DNA of 64,000 nt from Pelomonas sp. CA6. GTDB lineage: Bacteria > Pseudomonadota > Gammaproteobacteria > Burkholderiales > Burkholderiaceae_C. The notes under the pieces were generated by a model. That model was not told the origin of the DNA. It searched no databases and saw only the letters and a program-made list of their open reading frames with translations. The first letter of the stretch is position 1. Each line of letters starts with the position of its first letter. The translations under genes and the position numbers were made by a program. Location: NCBI RefSeq assembly GCF_022549225.1, contig NZ_JAKZFD010000011.1:144778-208777 (forward strand). Reading direction: 5' to 3'. Of this stretch, positions 11,660 through 21,281 are shown one piece after another.

Positions 11660-13618
11660 ATGGACCGACAGGACGCCCCGACCCTTGCCCCCCGCCGCGC
11701 GATCCGCGAGCTGCCCGACGAACTGATCAGCCAGATCGCCGCGGGCGAGGTGGTCGAACGCCCCGCCTCCGTGGTGCGCGAACTGGTGGACAACGCGCTG
11801 GATGCCGGCGCCGCCCAGGTGCAGCTCAAGCTGCTGGCCGGCGGCATCCGCAGCCTGGTCGTCGAGGACGACGGGCTGGGCATCCCCCGCGACGAGCTGC
11901 CGCTGGCGATCAAGCGCCACGCCACGAGCAAGATCTCCAGCCTCGACGACCTCGAGGCGGTGGCGACGATGGGCTTTCGCGGCGAGGCGCTGGCGGCGGT
12001 GTCCTCGGTGGCCGAGCTGTCCATCGCGTCGCGCCACCAGGACGAGCCCCATGCCTGGCGCCTGGACGCGCGCAGCGGCGAGCTGCAGCCCGCGGCACGG
12101 GCGCGCGGCACCAGCGTGGAGGTGCGCGAGCTCTTTTTCAACACCCCGGCGCGGCGCAAGTTCCTCAAGACCGAGAGCACCGAGCTGGCGCATTGCCTGG
12201 AGGCCCTGCGCCGCCATGCGCTGGCGCGCCCCGACGTGGGCTTCGCCGCCTGGCACGAAGGCAAGCTGGTGGACCAGTGGCGCATCGCCCCGGCGGCGCA
12301 GCGCATCGCCGAGGTGCTGGGCGAGGACTTCGTCGAGCACAGCCGAGAACTGGCGGCGCAGGCCGGGCCGCTGACGCTGCGCGGCCGCGTCGGCCTGCCC
12401 GAGGCCGCGCGCAGCCGCGCCGACATGCAGTACGTCTACGTCAACGGCCGCTATGTGCGCGACAAGCTGATCGCCCACGCGATCCGTTCCGCCTTCGACG
12501 ACCAGCTGCATGGCAGCCGCCAGCCCAGCTATGTGCTGTTCCTGGACATCGCGCCGGAGCTGGTCGACGTCAATGTGCACCCGACCAAGATCGAGGTGCG
12601 CTTCCGCGACGGCCGCGAAATCCACCAGCATGTGCGCCGCGCAGTGCAGGCCGCGCTGGCGCTGTCGCGCGCCGACGCGCCTGCCGGGCCCGAGGCCGCG
12701 TCCACCGACGCCGAGACGCCGGGCGCCCTGCCCGCAGGCCCCCTGGGGGCGCCGACCACCACCGCCTCCGCCCGCCCCTGGTCCGGCACGCCGGCCTGGG
12801 ACCGCCCGGCCGTGCAGGAATCCCGTGCCGGCTATGCCGGCGGCGGTGGCTGGAACGCCGCGGCGGGGTCGAGCTGGCGCCCACCCACGCCCACCAGCGC
12901 GCAGACCGCGCTGGCGCTGGAGCAGGCCCAGGCCTTGTACGCGCCGCAGACACCGGCCCGGCCGGCCATGCCCCCCCTCGCGGGCGCCGTGGAGGACGCC
13001 GCGCCGCAGCCGCTGCCGGCCGGCGACTGGCCGCTGGGCCGCGCCATCGCGCAGATCCAGGGCGTGTATGTGCTGGCCGAGAATGCCCAGGGCCTCGTCA
13101 TCGTGGACATGCATGCCGCCCACGAACGCGTGGTCTACGAACGGCTCAAGGCCGCGTTGGCGGCGCAGGGCGAGGCGCGCATCGAGGCCCAGCCGCTGCT
13201 GATCCCGGTCACCTTCGCCGCCACGCCCACCGAGATCGCCACCGCCGAGGCGCAGGGCGAAACGCTGCGACGCCTGGGCCTGGACATCGCGCCGCTGTCG
13301 GCCAAGGTGCTGGCCGTGCGCGAGCGGCCCGCGCTGCTGGCCGGCGGCGACGTCATCGAACTGGCGCGCAGCGTGCTGGCCGAGCTGGCGCAGTTCGACG
13401 CCAGCCATGCCATCGAGCGCGCCCAGCACGAAATCCTCGCCACCATGGCCTGCCATGGCGCGGTGCGGGCCAACCGCCAGCTCACCCTGGATGAGATGAA
13501 CGCGCTGCTGCGCGACATGGAGCGCACCGAGCGCGCCGATCAGTGCAACCACGGCCGGCCGACCTGGCGCCAGCTCACCATGCGCGAGCTGGACGCGCTG
13601 TTCCTGCGCGGCCGTTGA
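11660..13618 (+). CDS. mutL: DNA mismatch repair protein MutL
   Basis: A 652-residue MutL. The N-terminal GHKL ATPase has [24 protein letters not shown], then the Mg-binding [11 protein letters not shown] and the lid DDGLGI and [12 protein letters not shown] motifs. A transducer domain follows to about residue 330. An Ala/Pro-rich linker spans roughly 340-440. The C-terminal dimerisation domain carries a [12 protein letters not shown] motif starting at Asp483, which fits the DQHA(X)2E(X)4E metal-binding nuclease motif with Gln replaced by Met. The protein therefore probably nicks DNA itself, in keeping with the lack of MutH outside some gammaproteobacteria. It couples MutS mismatch recognition to strand excision. 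Confidence 0.95.
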   Translation: MDRQDAPTLAPRRAIRELPDELISQIAAGEVVERPASVVRELVDNALDAGAAQVQLKLLAGGIRSLVVEDDGLGIPRDELPLAIKRHATSKISSLDDLEAVATMGFRGEALAAVSSVAELSIASRHQDEPHAWRLDARSGELQPAARARGTSVEVRELFFNTPARRKFLKTESTELAHCLEALRRHALARPDVGFAAWHEGKLVDQWRIAPAAQRIAEVLGEDFVEHSRELAAQAGPLTLRGRVGLPEAARSRADMQYVYVNGRYVRDKLIAHAIRSAFDDQLHGSRQPSYVLFLDIAPELVDVNVHPTKIEVRFRDGREIHQHVRRAVQAALALSRADAPAGPEAASTDAETPGALPAGPLGAPTTTASARPWSGTPAWDRPAVQESRAGYAGGGGWNAAAGSSWRPPTPTSAQTALALEQAQALYAPQTPARPAMPPLAGAVEDAAPQPLPAGDWPLGRAIAQIQGVYVLAENAQGLVIVDMHAAHERVVYERLKAALAAQGEARIEAQPLLIPVTFAATPTEIATAEAQGETLRRLGLDIAPLSAKVLAVRERPALLAGGDVIELARSVLAELAQFDASHAIERAQHEILATMACHGAVRANRQLTLDEMNALLRDMERTERADQCNHGRPTWRQLTMRELDALFLRGR

Positions 13619-13692
13619 GGATTCCGGGCGCGCCCGCGCGGCGGGCCCGGGGTGGGCATGGTCCAATACGGCCTGAAGCAAAGAGACCCCCC

Positions 13693-14886
13693 ATGGCCAC
13701 GCTGACCCTGAAGAAAAAGAACAAGCCCGCTGCCGAAGGCAGCAGCAGCGCGACGCCGCGCCGCGCACCCGTGCGCGGCACCGGCGTGTCGCGCACCCGC
13801 CCGACGCTGAAGCAGGCCCAGGCCGAGCGCGCCGAGCGCCAGGCCGCCTTCGAGCAGCGCCGCGCCGACGAGGCCCTGACCCAACGCCGCAACGAACGGT
13901 CGCCCCGCCCCGGCGACCCGCGTGCCGCGAAGCCGGGCCGGCCCGAGCGCGCCGCCCCCGCGGGCCGGCCGCAACGCGAGCCGCGTGCCCAGCCGCAGGC
14001 GCGTGCCGAGCGCCCCCCCGCGCCGGCGCAGCGACCGCCCCGGCAGGTCCCCCCGGCCACCGCCGAGGCCCGCCCCCGCCGCAGCAGCTGGGACGACGCG
14101 CCGGCCGCCCCCGAGGGCACGCAGGAACAGGGCGAACGCCTGTCCAAGCGCATGGGCGAACTGGGCCTGGCCTCGCGCCGCGAGGCCGATGAATGGATCG
14201 CCGCCGGCTGGGTGCGCGTCGACGGCCAGCCCGCCCGGCTGGGCCAGCGCGTGGGCCCCGACGCCCGCATCGAGGTCGACCCGGCCGCCCGCGAACAGCA
14301 GGCCCAGCGCGTCACCATCCTGCTGCACAAGCCCATCGGCTATGTCTCCGGCCAGGCCGAGGACGGCTACGAGCCCGCCTCCGTGCTCGTCAAGGCCGAC
14401 AGCCATTGGGGCGAGGACCCCTCCGGCATCCGTTGGGCCCCGGGCCATGGCCGCGGGCTGGCCCCCGCGGGCCGGCTGGACATCGACTCCACCGGGCTGC
14501 TGGTGCTGACCCAGGACGGTCGCATCGCCAAGCACCTGATCGGCGAGGACTCCGAGGTCGAGAAGGAATACCTGGTGCGCGTCGCGCTGCTGAACGGCGA
14601 CGCCGACCGGCCCGCGCAGGAGCAGCTGCCGCCGGATGCCGTGCAGCAGCTGTGCCATGGCCTGACGCTGGACGGCGTGCAGCTGCGCCCGGCCAAGGTC
14701 AGCTGGGCCAACGAGGACCAGCTGCGCTTCGTGCTGCGCGAGGGCCGCAAGCGCCAGATCCGCCGCATGTGCGAACTGGTGGGCCTGAAGGTGCTGGCGC
14801 TCAAGCGCGTGCGCATCGGCCGTATCCCGCTGGGCGCGCTGCCTGCGGGCCAGTGGCGCTACCTGGCGCCCTGGGAGCGCTTCTGA
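13693..14886 (+). CDS. RluF/RsuA-type RNA pseudouridine synthase
   Basis: A 397-residue protein. The first about 130 residues are a basic, Ala/Pro/Arg/Gln-rich disordered extension (LKKKNKP, many RAERP-like stretches) typical of beta-proteobacterial members. Residues about 145-200 are an S4 RNA-binding domain ([29 protein letters not shown]). The RsuA-family catalytic domain follows, with the catalytic Asp263 in [18 protein letters not shown] and the late [26 protein letters not shown] motif. The insert between [10 protein letters not shown] and AGRLD resembles RluF more than RsuA or RluB. It isomerises uridine in 23S rRNA or tRNA; the exact site cannot be assigned. Confidence 0.88.
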   Translation: MATLTLKKKNKPAAEGSSSATPRRAPVRGTGVSRTRPTLKQAQAERAERQAAFEQRRADEALTQRRNERSPRPGDPRAAKPGRPERAAPAGRPQREPRAQPQARAERPPAPAQRPPRQVPPATAEARPRRSSWDDAPAAPEGTQEQGERLSKRMGELGLASRREADEWIAAGWVRVDGQPARLGQRVGPDARIEVDPAAREQQAQRVTILLHKPIGYVSGQAEDGYEPASVLVKADSHWGEDPSGIRWAPGHGRGLAPAGRLDIDSTGLLVLTQDGRIAKHLIGEDSEVEKEYLVRVALLNGDADRPAQEQLPPDAVQQLCHGLTLDGVQLRPAKVSWANEDQLRFVLREGRKRQIRRMCELVGLKVLALKRVRIGRIPLGALPAGQWRYLAPWERF

Positions 14887-14936
14887 GCGCGCCCGCGACC
14901 GCCGCCGCCGCTCAGCAGGCCGAGGGCCGCCCCACC

Positions 14937-15896
14937 GTGGCCGCGCTGGTGCCGCTGTGCATCGCCGGCCCGACGGGTTGCGGCAAGACCGCCGCGGCGC
15001 TGCAGCTGGCGCAACAGCTGCCGGTGGAGGTCATCAGCGTGGACTCCGCCCTGGTGTTCCGCGGCATGGACATCGGCACGGCCAAGCCCACGGCCGCCGA
15101 GCGGGCCGCCGTGCCGCATCACCTGATCGACATCCTCGAGCCCACGCAGAGCTATTCCGCGGCCCAGTTCGTGCGCGACGTGCAGGCCCTGGTGCCGCAG
15201 ATCCAGGCACGCGGCGCGCGGCCCTTGCTGGTCGGCGGCACCATGCTGTACTTCAAGGCCTTGTTCGAGGGCCTGTCCGATCTGCCCGAGGCGGACGCGC
15301 GGCTGCGCGCCGAGCTGGACGCCGACGCCGCGCGCCTGGGCTGGCCCGCGATGCATGCGCGGCTGGCCCAGCTGGACCCCGACACCGCGGCGCGCCTGGC
15401 GCCGGCCGATTCGCAGCGCATCCAGCGCGCGCTGGAGGTCTGCCTGCTCAGCGGCGAGCCGATGTCGGTCCTGCTGGCGCGCTCGCGCGCGCAGGCGGCC
15501 GCGCCGTCCCACTGGCCGCTGATCTCGCTGGAACCCCCCGACACCCCTGCGGGACGCGCCTGGCTGCACCGCCGGCTCGAAGCCCGCTTTGCCCAGATGA
15601 TCCACGACGGCCTGGTCGATGAAGTGCGTCGCTTGCGCGCGCGCGGCGACCTCCATCCCGGCCTGCCGTCCATGCGCTGCGTGGGCTATCGCCAGACCTG
15701 GGAGCTGCTGGACAGCGGCGCGGATGCCGTCGACCTCGCGCTGCTGCAGGAACGCGGCAGCGCCGCGACCCGCCAACTCGCCAAGCGCCAGATCACCTGG
15801 CTGCGCAGCATGCCGCAGCGCCAGGTGGTCGACGCCCAGGCCGCCGACGCGCCACAGCAGCTCGCGCGGCTGGCGGGGCGGGCTTGTAGAGAATAA
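14937..15896 (+). CDS. miaA: tRNA dimethylallyltransferase MiaA
   Basis: It transfers the dimethylallyl group to A37 of UNN-decoding tRNAs. The P-loop is [12 protein letters not shown], followed by the family motifs [48 protein letters not shown] and the late GYRQTWELL and [13 protein letters not shown]. There is no in-frame ATG near the P-loop. I chose the GTG at 14937 (319 residues), with GAGGG ten bases upstream; a CTG at 14883, overlapping the end of the pseudouridine synthase gene, is the alternative. It follows that gene by about 50 bases and is probably co-transcribed. A tandem-repeat region begins right after its stop. Confidence 0.93.
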   Translation: MAALVPLCIAGPTGCGKTAAALQLAQQLPVEVISVDSALVFRGMDIGTAKPTAAERAAVPHHLIDILEPTQSYSAAQFVRDVQALVPQIQARGARPLLVGGTMLYFKALFEGLSDLPEADARLRAELDADAARLGWPAMHARLAQLDPDTAARLAPADSQRIQRALEVCLLSGEPMSVLLARSRAQAAAPSHWPLISLEPPDTPAGRAWLHRRLEARFAQMIHDGLVDEVRRLRARGDLHPGLPSMRCVGYRQTWELLDSGADAVDLALLQERGSAATRQLAKRQITWLRSMPQRQVVDAQAADAPQQLARLAGRACRE

Positions 15897-15906
15897 AGAA
15901 GCCCCC

Positions 15907-16402
15907 CGTCCAGGGGGTACCCTGGCCGGCCCCCCGAGGGGGCGGCGATGCTCGCGGGGCGTGCCCCGCTCGCACATCGCCAGGCGGGCCGGCTTGGGGC
16001 GGCCCGGCGCTCGGCCCCAGGAATACGCCCCCTCGTCCAGGGAGTACCCTGGCCGGCCCCCCGCGGGGACGGCGATGCTCGCGGGGTTCCCCCGCTCGCA
16101 CATCGCCAGGCGGGCCGGCTTGGGGCGGCCCGGCGCTCGGCCCCAGCAATACACCCCCCTCGTCCAGGGAGTACCCTGGCCGGTCCCCCACGGGGACGGC
16201 GATGCTCGCGGGGGTTCCCCCGCTCGCACATCGCCAAGCGGGCCGGCTTGGGGCGGCCCGGCGCTCGGCAGATCGTCGTGCCCCTCGTCCAGGGAGTACC
16301 CTGGCCGGTCCCCCACGGGGACGGCGATGCTCGCGGGGGTTCCCCCGCTCGCACATCGCCAAGCGGGCCGGCTTGGGGCGGCCCGGCGCTCGGCCCGAAA
16401 TA
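15907..16402 (+). repeat. Four tandem copies of a 125-127 bp hairpin-bearing repeat
   Basis: Units begin at the CGTCCAG word at 15907, 16034, 16161 and 16286, giving periods of 127, 127 and 125 bases. They are close to identical, with small changes (GGGGCGTGCCCC in unit 1 against GGGGTTCCCCC or GGGGGTTCCCCC later). Each unit contains a nested inverted repeat: GGCGATG pairs with CATCGCC, and inside it GCGGGG pairs with CCCCGC. A second palindrome, around CCGGCCCCCC/GGGGGCGG, precedes it. The only open frames through the units are the product of the repetition and have no family resemblance. This fills the first half of the 882-base gap after miaA. Confidence 0.88.
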
Positions 16403-16612
16403 CTCTTGGCACGGCTGGGCTGTGCGGCGAGGCTTGCGGCGTTAGGTTGCGAGCCTTGGCAGCGAGGTGGGGCATGAGGCCCGATGTGGAGTCGAGCCGT
16501 ACTCGGCGAGCGACTTAAAGCCGGAGTGCTGGAGTTGCCCGGGTGGTGGTCGGGCCGATACTCGGGGCCCAGCGTGGTACTCGGTCAAATCGTATTCAGG
16601 GCCCTCTTCTTT

Positions 16613-16647
16613 GGTTACTTTCTTCTGGGCCCCAGAAGAAAGTGACC
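16613..16647 (+). repeat. Long palindrome GGTTACTTTCTTCTGG / CCAGAAGAAAGTGACC
   Basis: A 16-base stem with a single T/C difference and a 3-base centre, sitting in otherwise featureless sequence. Elements of this GGTTACTTT...AAAGT(G)ACC form recur between genes in many beta- and gammaproteobacteria. It could act as a bidirectional terminator stem, but no T-tract follows, so I treat it as an intergenic repetitive palindrome. Bases 16403-16612 before it show nothing I can name. Confidence 0.7.
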
Positions 16648-16685
16648 CGGCTGCCGGGCCGGGACCCGGCGGGCTCTGCGCCCCG

Positions 16686-16746
<61 letters not shown>

Positions 16747-16778
16747 AGTAGCCCCCGCCAGTTCACCCACAAAGAAAG

Positions 16779-17429
16779 ATGCCCCCACAGCCCGTCCTCA
16801 CCGCCCAGCATCTGAGCAAACGCTACGGCCCCCAGCGCCTGTTCGAGAACCTTTCGCTGCAACTGGCCCGCGGCGAGATGCTCGCACTGCTGGGCGAATC
16901 CGGCAGCGGCAAGTCCACGCTGCTGAACTGCCTGGCCGGGCTGGAGCCGCTGGACGCCGGCCAGGTGCTCATCGAAGGCCGGGACATGGCGGCGCTGAAC
17001 GAGGAGGCCCAGGCCGCGCTGCGCCGCGAACGGCTGGGCTTCGTCTTCCAGGCCTTCCACGTATTGCCGCACCTGAACGTGCAGGACAACGTCGCGCTGC
17101 CGCTGCTGCTGCAGGGCCGCCCCGACCCGGCACGCGTGGCCGAGATGCTGGCCGCGGTGGAACTGGACCGCCATGCGCGCCACATGCCGCGCCAGATGTC
17201 CGGCGGACAGCTGCAGCGCGTCGCGATCGCGCGTGCGCTGGTGCACCGGCCGGCGCTGGTGCTGGCCGACGAGCCCACCGGCAACCTCGACGCCCGCCAT
17301 GCCGACCAGGTGATGCAGCTGCTGCGAACGCAACTGCGCGAACAGGGCGCGGCCTGCCTGCTGGTGACGCACTCCCAGCAGGCCGCCGCGCTGGCGGACC
17401 GGCGCCTGCAGATGGAAGCGCTGGCCTAG
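16779..17429 (+). CDS. ABC transporter ATP-binding protein (AttE/LolD/MacB-like)
   Basis: A 216-residue ATPase of the LolD/FtsE/MacB group. Walker A is GESGSGKSTLLN, Q-loop FVFQAFHVLPHL, signature MSGGQLQRVAIARAL, Walker B ALVLADEPTGNLD and switch His in LLVTHS. The gene is followed one base after its stop by an FtsX-like permease and then by an AttH/CrtC-like protein. That three-gene order is the Att-type lipoprotein/lipid export arrangement, so it most likely drives release of a lipidated or lipid-bound substrate from the inner membrane. A GCAGAC microsatellite lies in its leader. Confidence 0.92.
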   Translation: MPPQPVLTAQHLSKRYGPQRLFENLSLQLARGEMLALLGESGSGKSTLLNCLAGLEPLDAGQVLIEGRDMAALNEEAQAALRRERLGFVFQAFHVLPHLNVQDNVALPLLLQGRPDPARVAEMLAAVELDRHARHMPRQMSGGQLQRVAIARALVHRPALVLADEPTGNLDARHADQVMQLLRTQLREQGAACLLVTHSQQAAALADRRLQMEALA

Positions 17430-17430
17430 C

Positions 17431-20124
17431 ATGCGCCGCGCCGACGCCCTGCGCCAAGCCTGGAGCTGGTGGTGGCAGCTCTCCTGGCCAGCCTTGCGCC
17501 GCCAGTGGGGCCGCCAGCTCGCGGCGCTGCTGACCATCGCCGTGGGGCTGGCGCTGGCCGGCGCGGTGGGCTGGATCAACGAGTCGGCGATGGCGCGCTT
17601 TGAATCCGCCGCCCGCGCCAGCGTGGCCCAGGCCGACCTCGAACTGCGCCCGTCGCCCGGCGGCGCCCCGCTGCAACGCGAGCTGATGCAACGGCTGGCC
17701 GACGACCCGGCGGTGGCCGACATGGCGCCAGGCCTCCAGGCCCTGCTGCGCGTGCGCGCCCGCGACGACGCGACCGGGCACGGCCTGCGCCTGCTGGGGC
17801 TGGACCTGCTGCAGCTGCCGCGCTTTCATCCGCAATGGCTGCCTCGGGGCAATGGACCCGGCGACATGCCCGGTGACATGCCCGGCTCGCTGGCCGGCGG
17901 CCTGAGCCGCGGGCTGGAAGCCCCCGGCGTGTGGCTCAATGAGGCGGCGTTGCGTCTGCTGCAGCCGCCACAACCAGACGGCGCGCGCCCACCCGCCGAG
18001 GTGGCGCTGCTGCTGCCCGCACCGCCGTCGGCGAACCCGGCCTCGGCCGCGCAGTGGCAGCACCTGCCGGTGCTGGGCCGATTCGGGCCGCCGGTCGGCG
18101 AGGACGCGCAGCCCGCGCTGCTGATGGACATCGCCTGGGCGCAGCAGCTGCTGCAGCGCCGCGACCTGGACCTGCTGATGCTGCGCCTGCACCCCGAGGC
18201 CGGCGACCCCGTGGCCTGGGCGGCGCGCCAGGCGCTGCCGTCCGGCGTGCAGGCCCTGCCGCCGGCCGAGCGTGCCGATGCGCGCGCCCGCGAAGCGCGC
18301 CGGCTCAGCACCGCCTATCGGCTCAATCTCGGTGTGCTGTCGCTGATGGCCTTGTTCGTCGGCGCCTTCATGGTCTTCGCGGTGCATTCGCTCGGCGTCG
18401 CGCAGCGCCTGCCGCAGCTGGCGCTGCTCAGCGTGCTGGGCATGAGCGCGCGCCAGCGCCAGCGCCTGCTGCTGCTGGAAGCCGTGGCACTGGGCCTGCT
18501 CGGTTCGCTGCTGGGCCTGGTGCTGGCCCTGGCGCTGGCCCAGCTGGGCCTGGCCCGGCTGGGCGGCGACCTGGGCGCGGCCGGCGTCGGGGGCATGGTC
18601 GCCGGCCTGGGCGGAGCCGCGCCGCCGCGGCTCAATCCGGCGCCGCTCTCGGTACTGGGCCTGCTGTTGCTGGGCCCGCTGCTGAGCGTGGCCGCGGCCG
18701 CCTGGCCGCTGGCGCGGCTGCGCCGCCTGCCCGCGGCCCAGGTGCTCAAGGGCGTGTCGGCCGGGCTCGGCCAGGCGGACGCGGCCACGCGGGCGCGCCG
18801 TGCCGCACCGCTGCTGCTGGCCGCCGCCGGGGTCGCCGCGCTGCTGCCTGGTCTGTGGACGCCCTATCTGGCGATGCTGCTGCTGGTGGCCGGCGCGCTG
18901 GCCGGCGTGCCTTGGCTGCTGGCCGCGCTGGGTCGCCTTGCGGCGCCCTGGACCCGCCGCCATGCCCTGCCGCTGCTGGCCGCGCAACGCGCCGCCGACC
19001 AGGCCGGCGAGGCCGGCCGGCAGATCGCCGGTGTGCTGGTGGCGCTGGCGCTGGCCGTCGCCATGCTGGTGATGGTGCACAGCTTCCGGCTCTCGCTGTC
19101 GGACTGGCTGGAGCGCATGCTGCCGGCCGACCTCTACCTGCGCAGCGCGCTGCGCGACGTCCGGGGCCAGGTCTTGCCCCCGGCGCTGCTGCAACAGGCG
19201 GCGGCGCTGCCCGGCGTGGCGCGCGTCGCGCCGCAGCTCAGCCGCGAGCTGTCGCTGGCGCGCGCCGCGGCCCCGGCCGGTCCGGGCCTCGCGGTGCAGC
19301 TGCTCGCGCGCGAGGTGCCGCCCGCGGCGCGCCTGCCGCTGCAGGGCGAGGCGCAAGACCTGGCACCCGGTCAGGTCGGCGTTTACATCAACGAGGCGCT
19401 GCGCGACGCGCTGGACCTGCGCCCCGGCGACGCGCTGCGGCTGCAGGGCGAGCACGCCATGGCCGTGTGGGTGCGAGGAGTCTGGCGCGACTACAGCCGC
19501 CAGTCGCCGGCCCTGCTGATGCAGCGCCAGGACTGGCTGACGCTGGGCGGCGACGCGGCCGTCACCGAACTGGCGCTGTGGCTGACGCCGGACGCCGACG
19601 AGGGCCGCGTGCAGGCCGCGCTGCGCCGCCTCTCGGGCGACGCGCAGGCGCTGGAGCTCGCGTCATCCGGCGAGCTGCGCCGCGTGTCGCTGCAGCTCTT
19701 CGAGCGCAGCTTCGCGATCACCGCCTGGCTGCAGGCCGTGGCGTTGGGGCTGGGCCTGTTCGGCGTCGCCACCGGGCTGTCGGCGCAGCTGCTGGCGCGT
19801 CGGCGCGAGTTCGGGCTGCTGCTGCACCTGGGGCTGACACGCGCGATGCTGCGCCGCCTGGTGCTGGGCGAGACCCTGGTGCAGACCCTGGCCGGCGCCG
19901 GCGCCGGGCTGCTCGCCGGGCTGGCGATCAGCGCGCTGCTGGTGTTCCAGCTCAACCCGCGCAGCTTTCACTGGAGCATGGACTGGCATCCGCCCTGGCC
20001 GGCGCTCGCGCTACTGCTGGCGCTGACCCTGGGCGCGACGTTGCTGACCGCGGCCGTGGCCAGCGCGCTGGCCCTGCGGCGCGGCCAGGGCGAGGCGCTG
20101 CGCGCGGTGCGGGAGGATTGGTGA
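17431..20124 (+). CDS. FtsX/MacB-like ABC transporter permease
   Basis: An 897-residue permease with two fused FtsX-type units. The first transmembrane helix is near residue 30 (LAALLTIAVGLALAGAVGWINESA), followed by a large periplasmic domain to about 290, then three helices (LSLMALFVGAFMVFAVHSLGV onward). Central hydrophobic segments lie around residues 455-495, a second periplasmic domain around 560-750, and three final helices (AVALGLGLFGVATGLSAQLLARRREFGLLLHLG). It carries no ATPase domain. It sits one base after the ATPase gene and overlaps the next gene (TGATG), which indicates one operon and one complex. Confidence 0.9.
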   Translation: MRRADALRQAWSWWWQLSWPALRRQWGRQLAALLTIAVGLALAGAVGWINESAMARFESAARASVAQADLELRPSPGGAPLQRELMQRLADDPAVADMAPGLQALLRVRARDDATGHGLRLLGLDLLQLPRFHPQWLPRGNGPGDMPGDMPGSLAGGLSRGLEAPGVWLNEAALRLLQPPQPDGARPPAEVALLLPAPPSANPASAAQWQHLPVLGRFGPPVGEDAQPALLMDIAWAQQLLQRRDLDLLMLRLHPEAGDPVAWAARQALPSGVQALPPAERADARAREARRLSTAYRLNLGVLSLMALFVGAFMVFAVHSLGVAQRLPQLALLSVLGMSARQRQRLLLLEAVALGLLGSLLGLVLALALAQLGLARLGGDLGAAGVGGMVAGLGGAAPPRLNPAPLSVLGLLLLGPLLSVAAAAWPLARLRRLPAAQVLKGVSAGLGQADAATRARRAAPLLLAAAGVAALLPGLWTPYLAMLLLVAGALAGVPWLLAALGRLAAPWTRRHALPLLAAQRAADQAGEAGRQIAGVLVALALAVAMLVMVHSFRLSLSDWLERMLPADLYLRSALRDVRGQVLPPALLQQAAALPGVARVAPQLSRELSLARAAAPAGPGLAVQLLAREVPPAARLPLQGEAQDLAPGQVGVYINEALRDALDLRPGDALRLQGEHAMAVWVRGVWRDYSRQSPALLMQRQDWLTLGGDAAVTELALWLTPDADEGRVQAALRRLSGDAQALELASSGELRRVSLQLFERSFAITAWLQAVALGLGLFGVATGLSAQLLARRREFGLLLHLGLTRAMLRRLVLGETLVQTLAGAGAGLLAGLAISALLVFQLNPRSFHWSMDWHPPWPALALLLALTLGATLLTAAVASALALRRGQGEALRAVREDW

Positions 20125-21281
20125 TGGACCCGACAAGACCGCTGCCATCCCCCGCCCGCCGTCTTCTGCTGCGCGGGCTGGGCCGCGCCGGCGCGACACT
20201 GGGCCTGCTCGCGCTGGCGCGCCCGTCCGGAGCGCTGTCGCGCGAGCCGCTGCGCTTCCCGCGCGACCACGGTGCCCACCCCGACGCGCGCATCGAATGG
20301 TGGTATGTCACCGGGCTGTTGACGCCGGCGCGGGCCGCGGCACCCAGTCATGGCTTCCAGCTGACCTTCTTCCGCCTGCGCCGACCGCTCAAGGCGGCGC
20401 TGCAAGCGCGCGACTTCGCGCCCGACCAGTTGCTGCTGGCGCACGCGGCGCTGTCCGATCTCGCCCGCCAGCGCCTGGTGCACGACCAGCGCCTGGCGCG
20501 GCTGGCCGGCAGCGGCCTGGCTCGCGCCGACGAAAGGGACACGCGGCTGCGCCTGGGCGACTGGACCCTGGAGCGCGACGCGCTGGCCGGCGGCCTGAGC
20601 CGCTACCGGCTGGCGCTGCGCAGCGACGCCGCGGACTTCGCGCTGCGCCTGACGCTGGACGCCCCCCAAGCACCGCTGCTGCAGGGCAACGCGGGCTGGT
20701 CGCGCAAGGGGCCGGGCCCGGCCCAGGCCAGCCGCTACATCAGCGAGCCGCAGCTGCGCGGGGCGGGCCAACTCGTCACGCCCGGGCAGGCCGCGCGGGA
20801 GCGGCCCGTGCAGGCGCTCGCGTGGCTGGACCATGAGTGGAGCGACGAACTGCTGGGCGGCGCCGCGGACGAGACGCAGCGCGCTCAGGGCTGGGACTGG
20901 CTGGGCATCAACCTGCACGACGGCTCGGCGCTGACGCTGTTCCGCCTGCGCCATGCCGACGGCCGCGTGCTGTGGAGCGGCGGCAGCTGGCGCGAGGCCG
21001 ACGGCCGCTCCGAAGACCTGCAGCAGCGCGTCCGCCTGGAGCCGCTGGCCCATTGGCAAAGCCCGCTGTCGCTCGCCCGCTATCCGGTGCGCTGGCAGCT
21101 GCGGACGCCGCGCGGCGACTTCCTGCTGCAGGCCTTGTTCGAGGCCCAGGAGGTCGACGCGCGCCGCAGCAGCGGCCTGCTCTATTGGGAGGGCGCGGCG
21201 CGGCTGAGCACGCCGGACGGCCGAGAACTGGGCCTGGGCTACCTGGAGATGACCGGCTACGCGGAGCGCGTGCCGCTGTGA
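20124..21281 (+). CDS. AttH/CrtC-like lipocalin-fold secreted protein
   Basis: A 385-residue protein with a signal-like N-terminus (ARRLLLRGLGRAGATLGLLALA, arginine-rich, possibly Tat). The CrtC/AttH (carotenoid 1,2-hydratase-like) family signature HPDARIEWWYVTGLL is followed by HGFQLTFFRLR, then QALAWLDHEWSDE and WDWLGINLHDGSALTLFRLR, and a C-terminal lipocalin-like half ending LGLGYLEMTGYAERVPL. No carotenoid genes are nearby. Paired with the ABC ATPase and permease it matches Att-type operons, where this protein is the predicted substrate carrier. Its tail overlaps the tail of the convergent GGDEF-like gene by 25 bases. Confidence 0.88.
   Translation: MDPTRPLPSPARRLLLRGLGRAGATLGLLALARPSGALSREPLRFPRDHGAHPDARIEWWYVTGLLTPARAAAPSHGFQLTFFRLRRPLKAALQARDFAPDQLLLAHAALSDLARQRLVHDQRLARLAGSGLARADERDTRLRLGDWTLERDALAGGLSRYRLALRSDAADFALRLTLDAPQAPLLQGNAGWSRKGPGPAQASRYISEPQLRGAGQLVTPGQAARERPVQALAWLDHEWSDELLGGAADETQRAQGWDWLGINLHDGSALTLFRLRHADGRVLWSGGSWREADGRSEDLQQRVRLEPLAHWQSPLSLARYPVRWQLRTPRGDFLLQALFEAQEVDARRSSGLLYWEGAARLSTPDGRELGLGYLEMTGYAERVPL

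Noticed and set aside
15907..16402. CRISPR array
   Set aside because: Units are 125-127 bases with no unique spacers between short repeats, and no cas genes are present.
14859..16475. Long minus-strand open frame through miaA and the tandem repeats
   Set aside because: It is antisense to miaA and then simply translates the 127-bp units; its repeated peptide is a by-product of DNA repetition.
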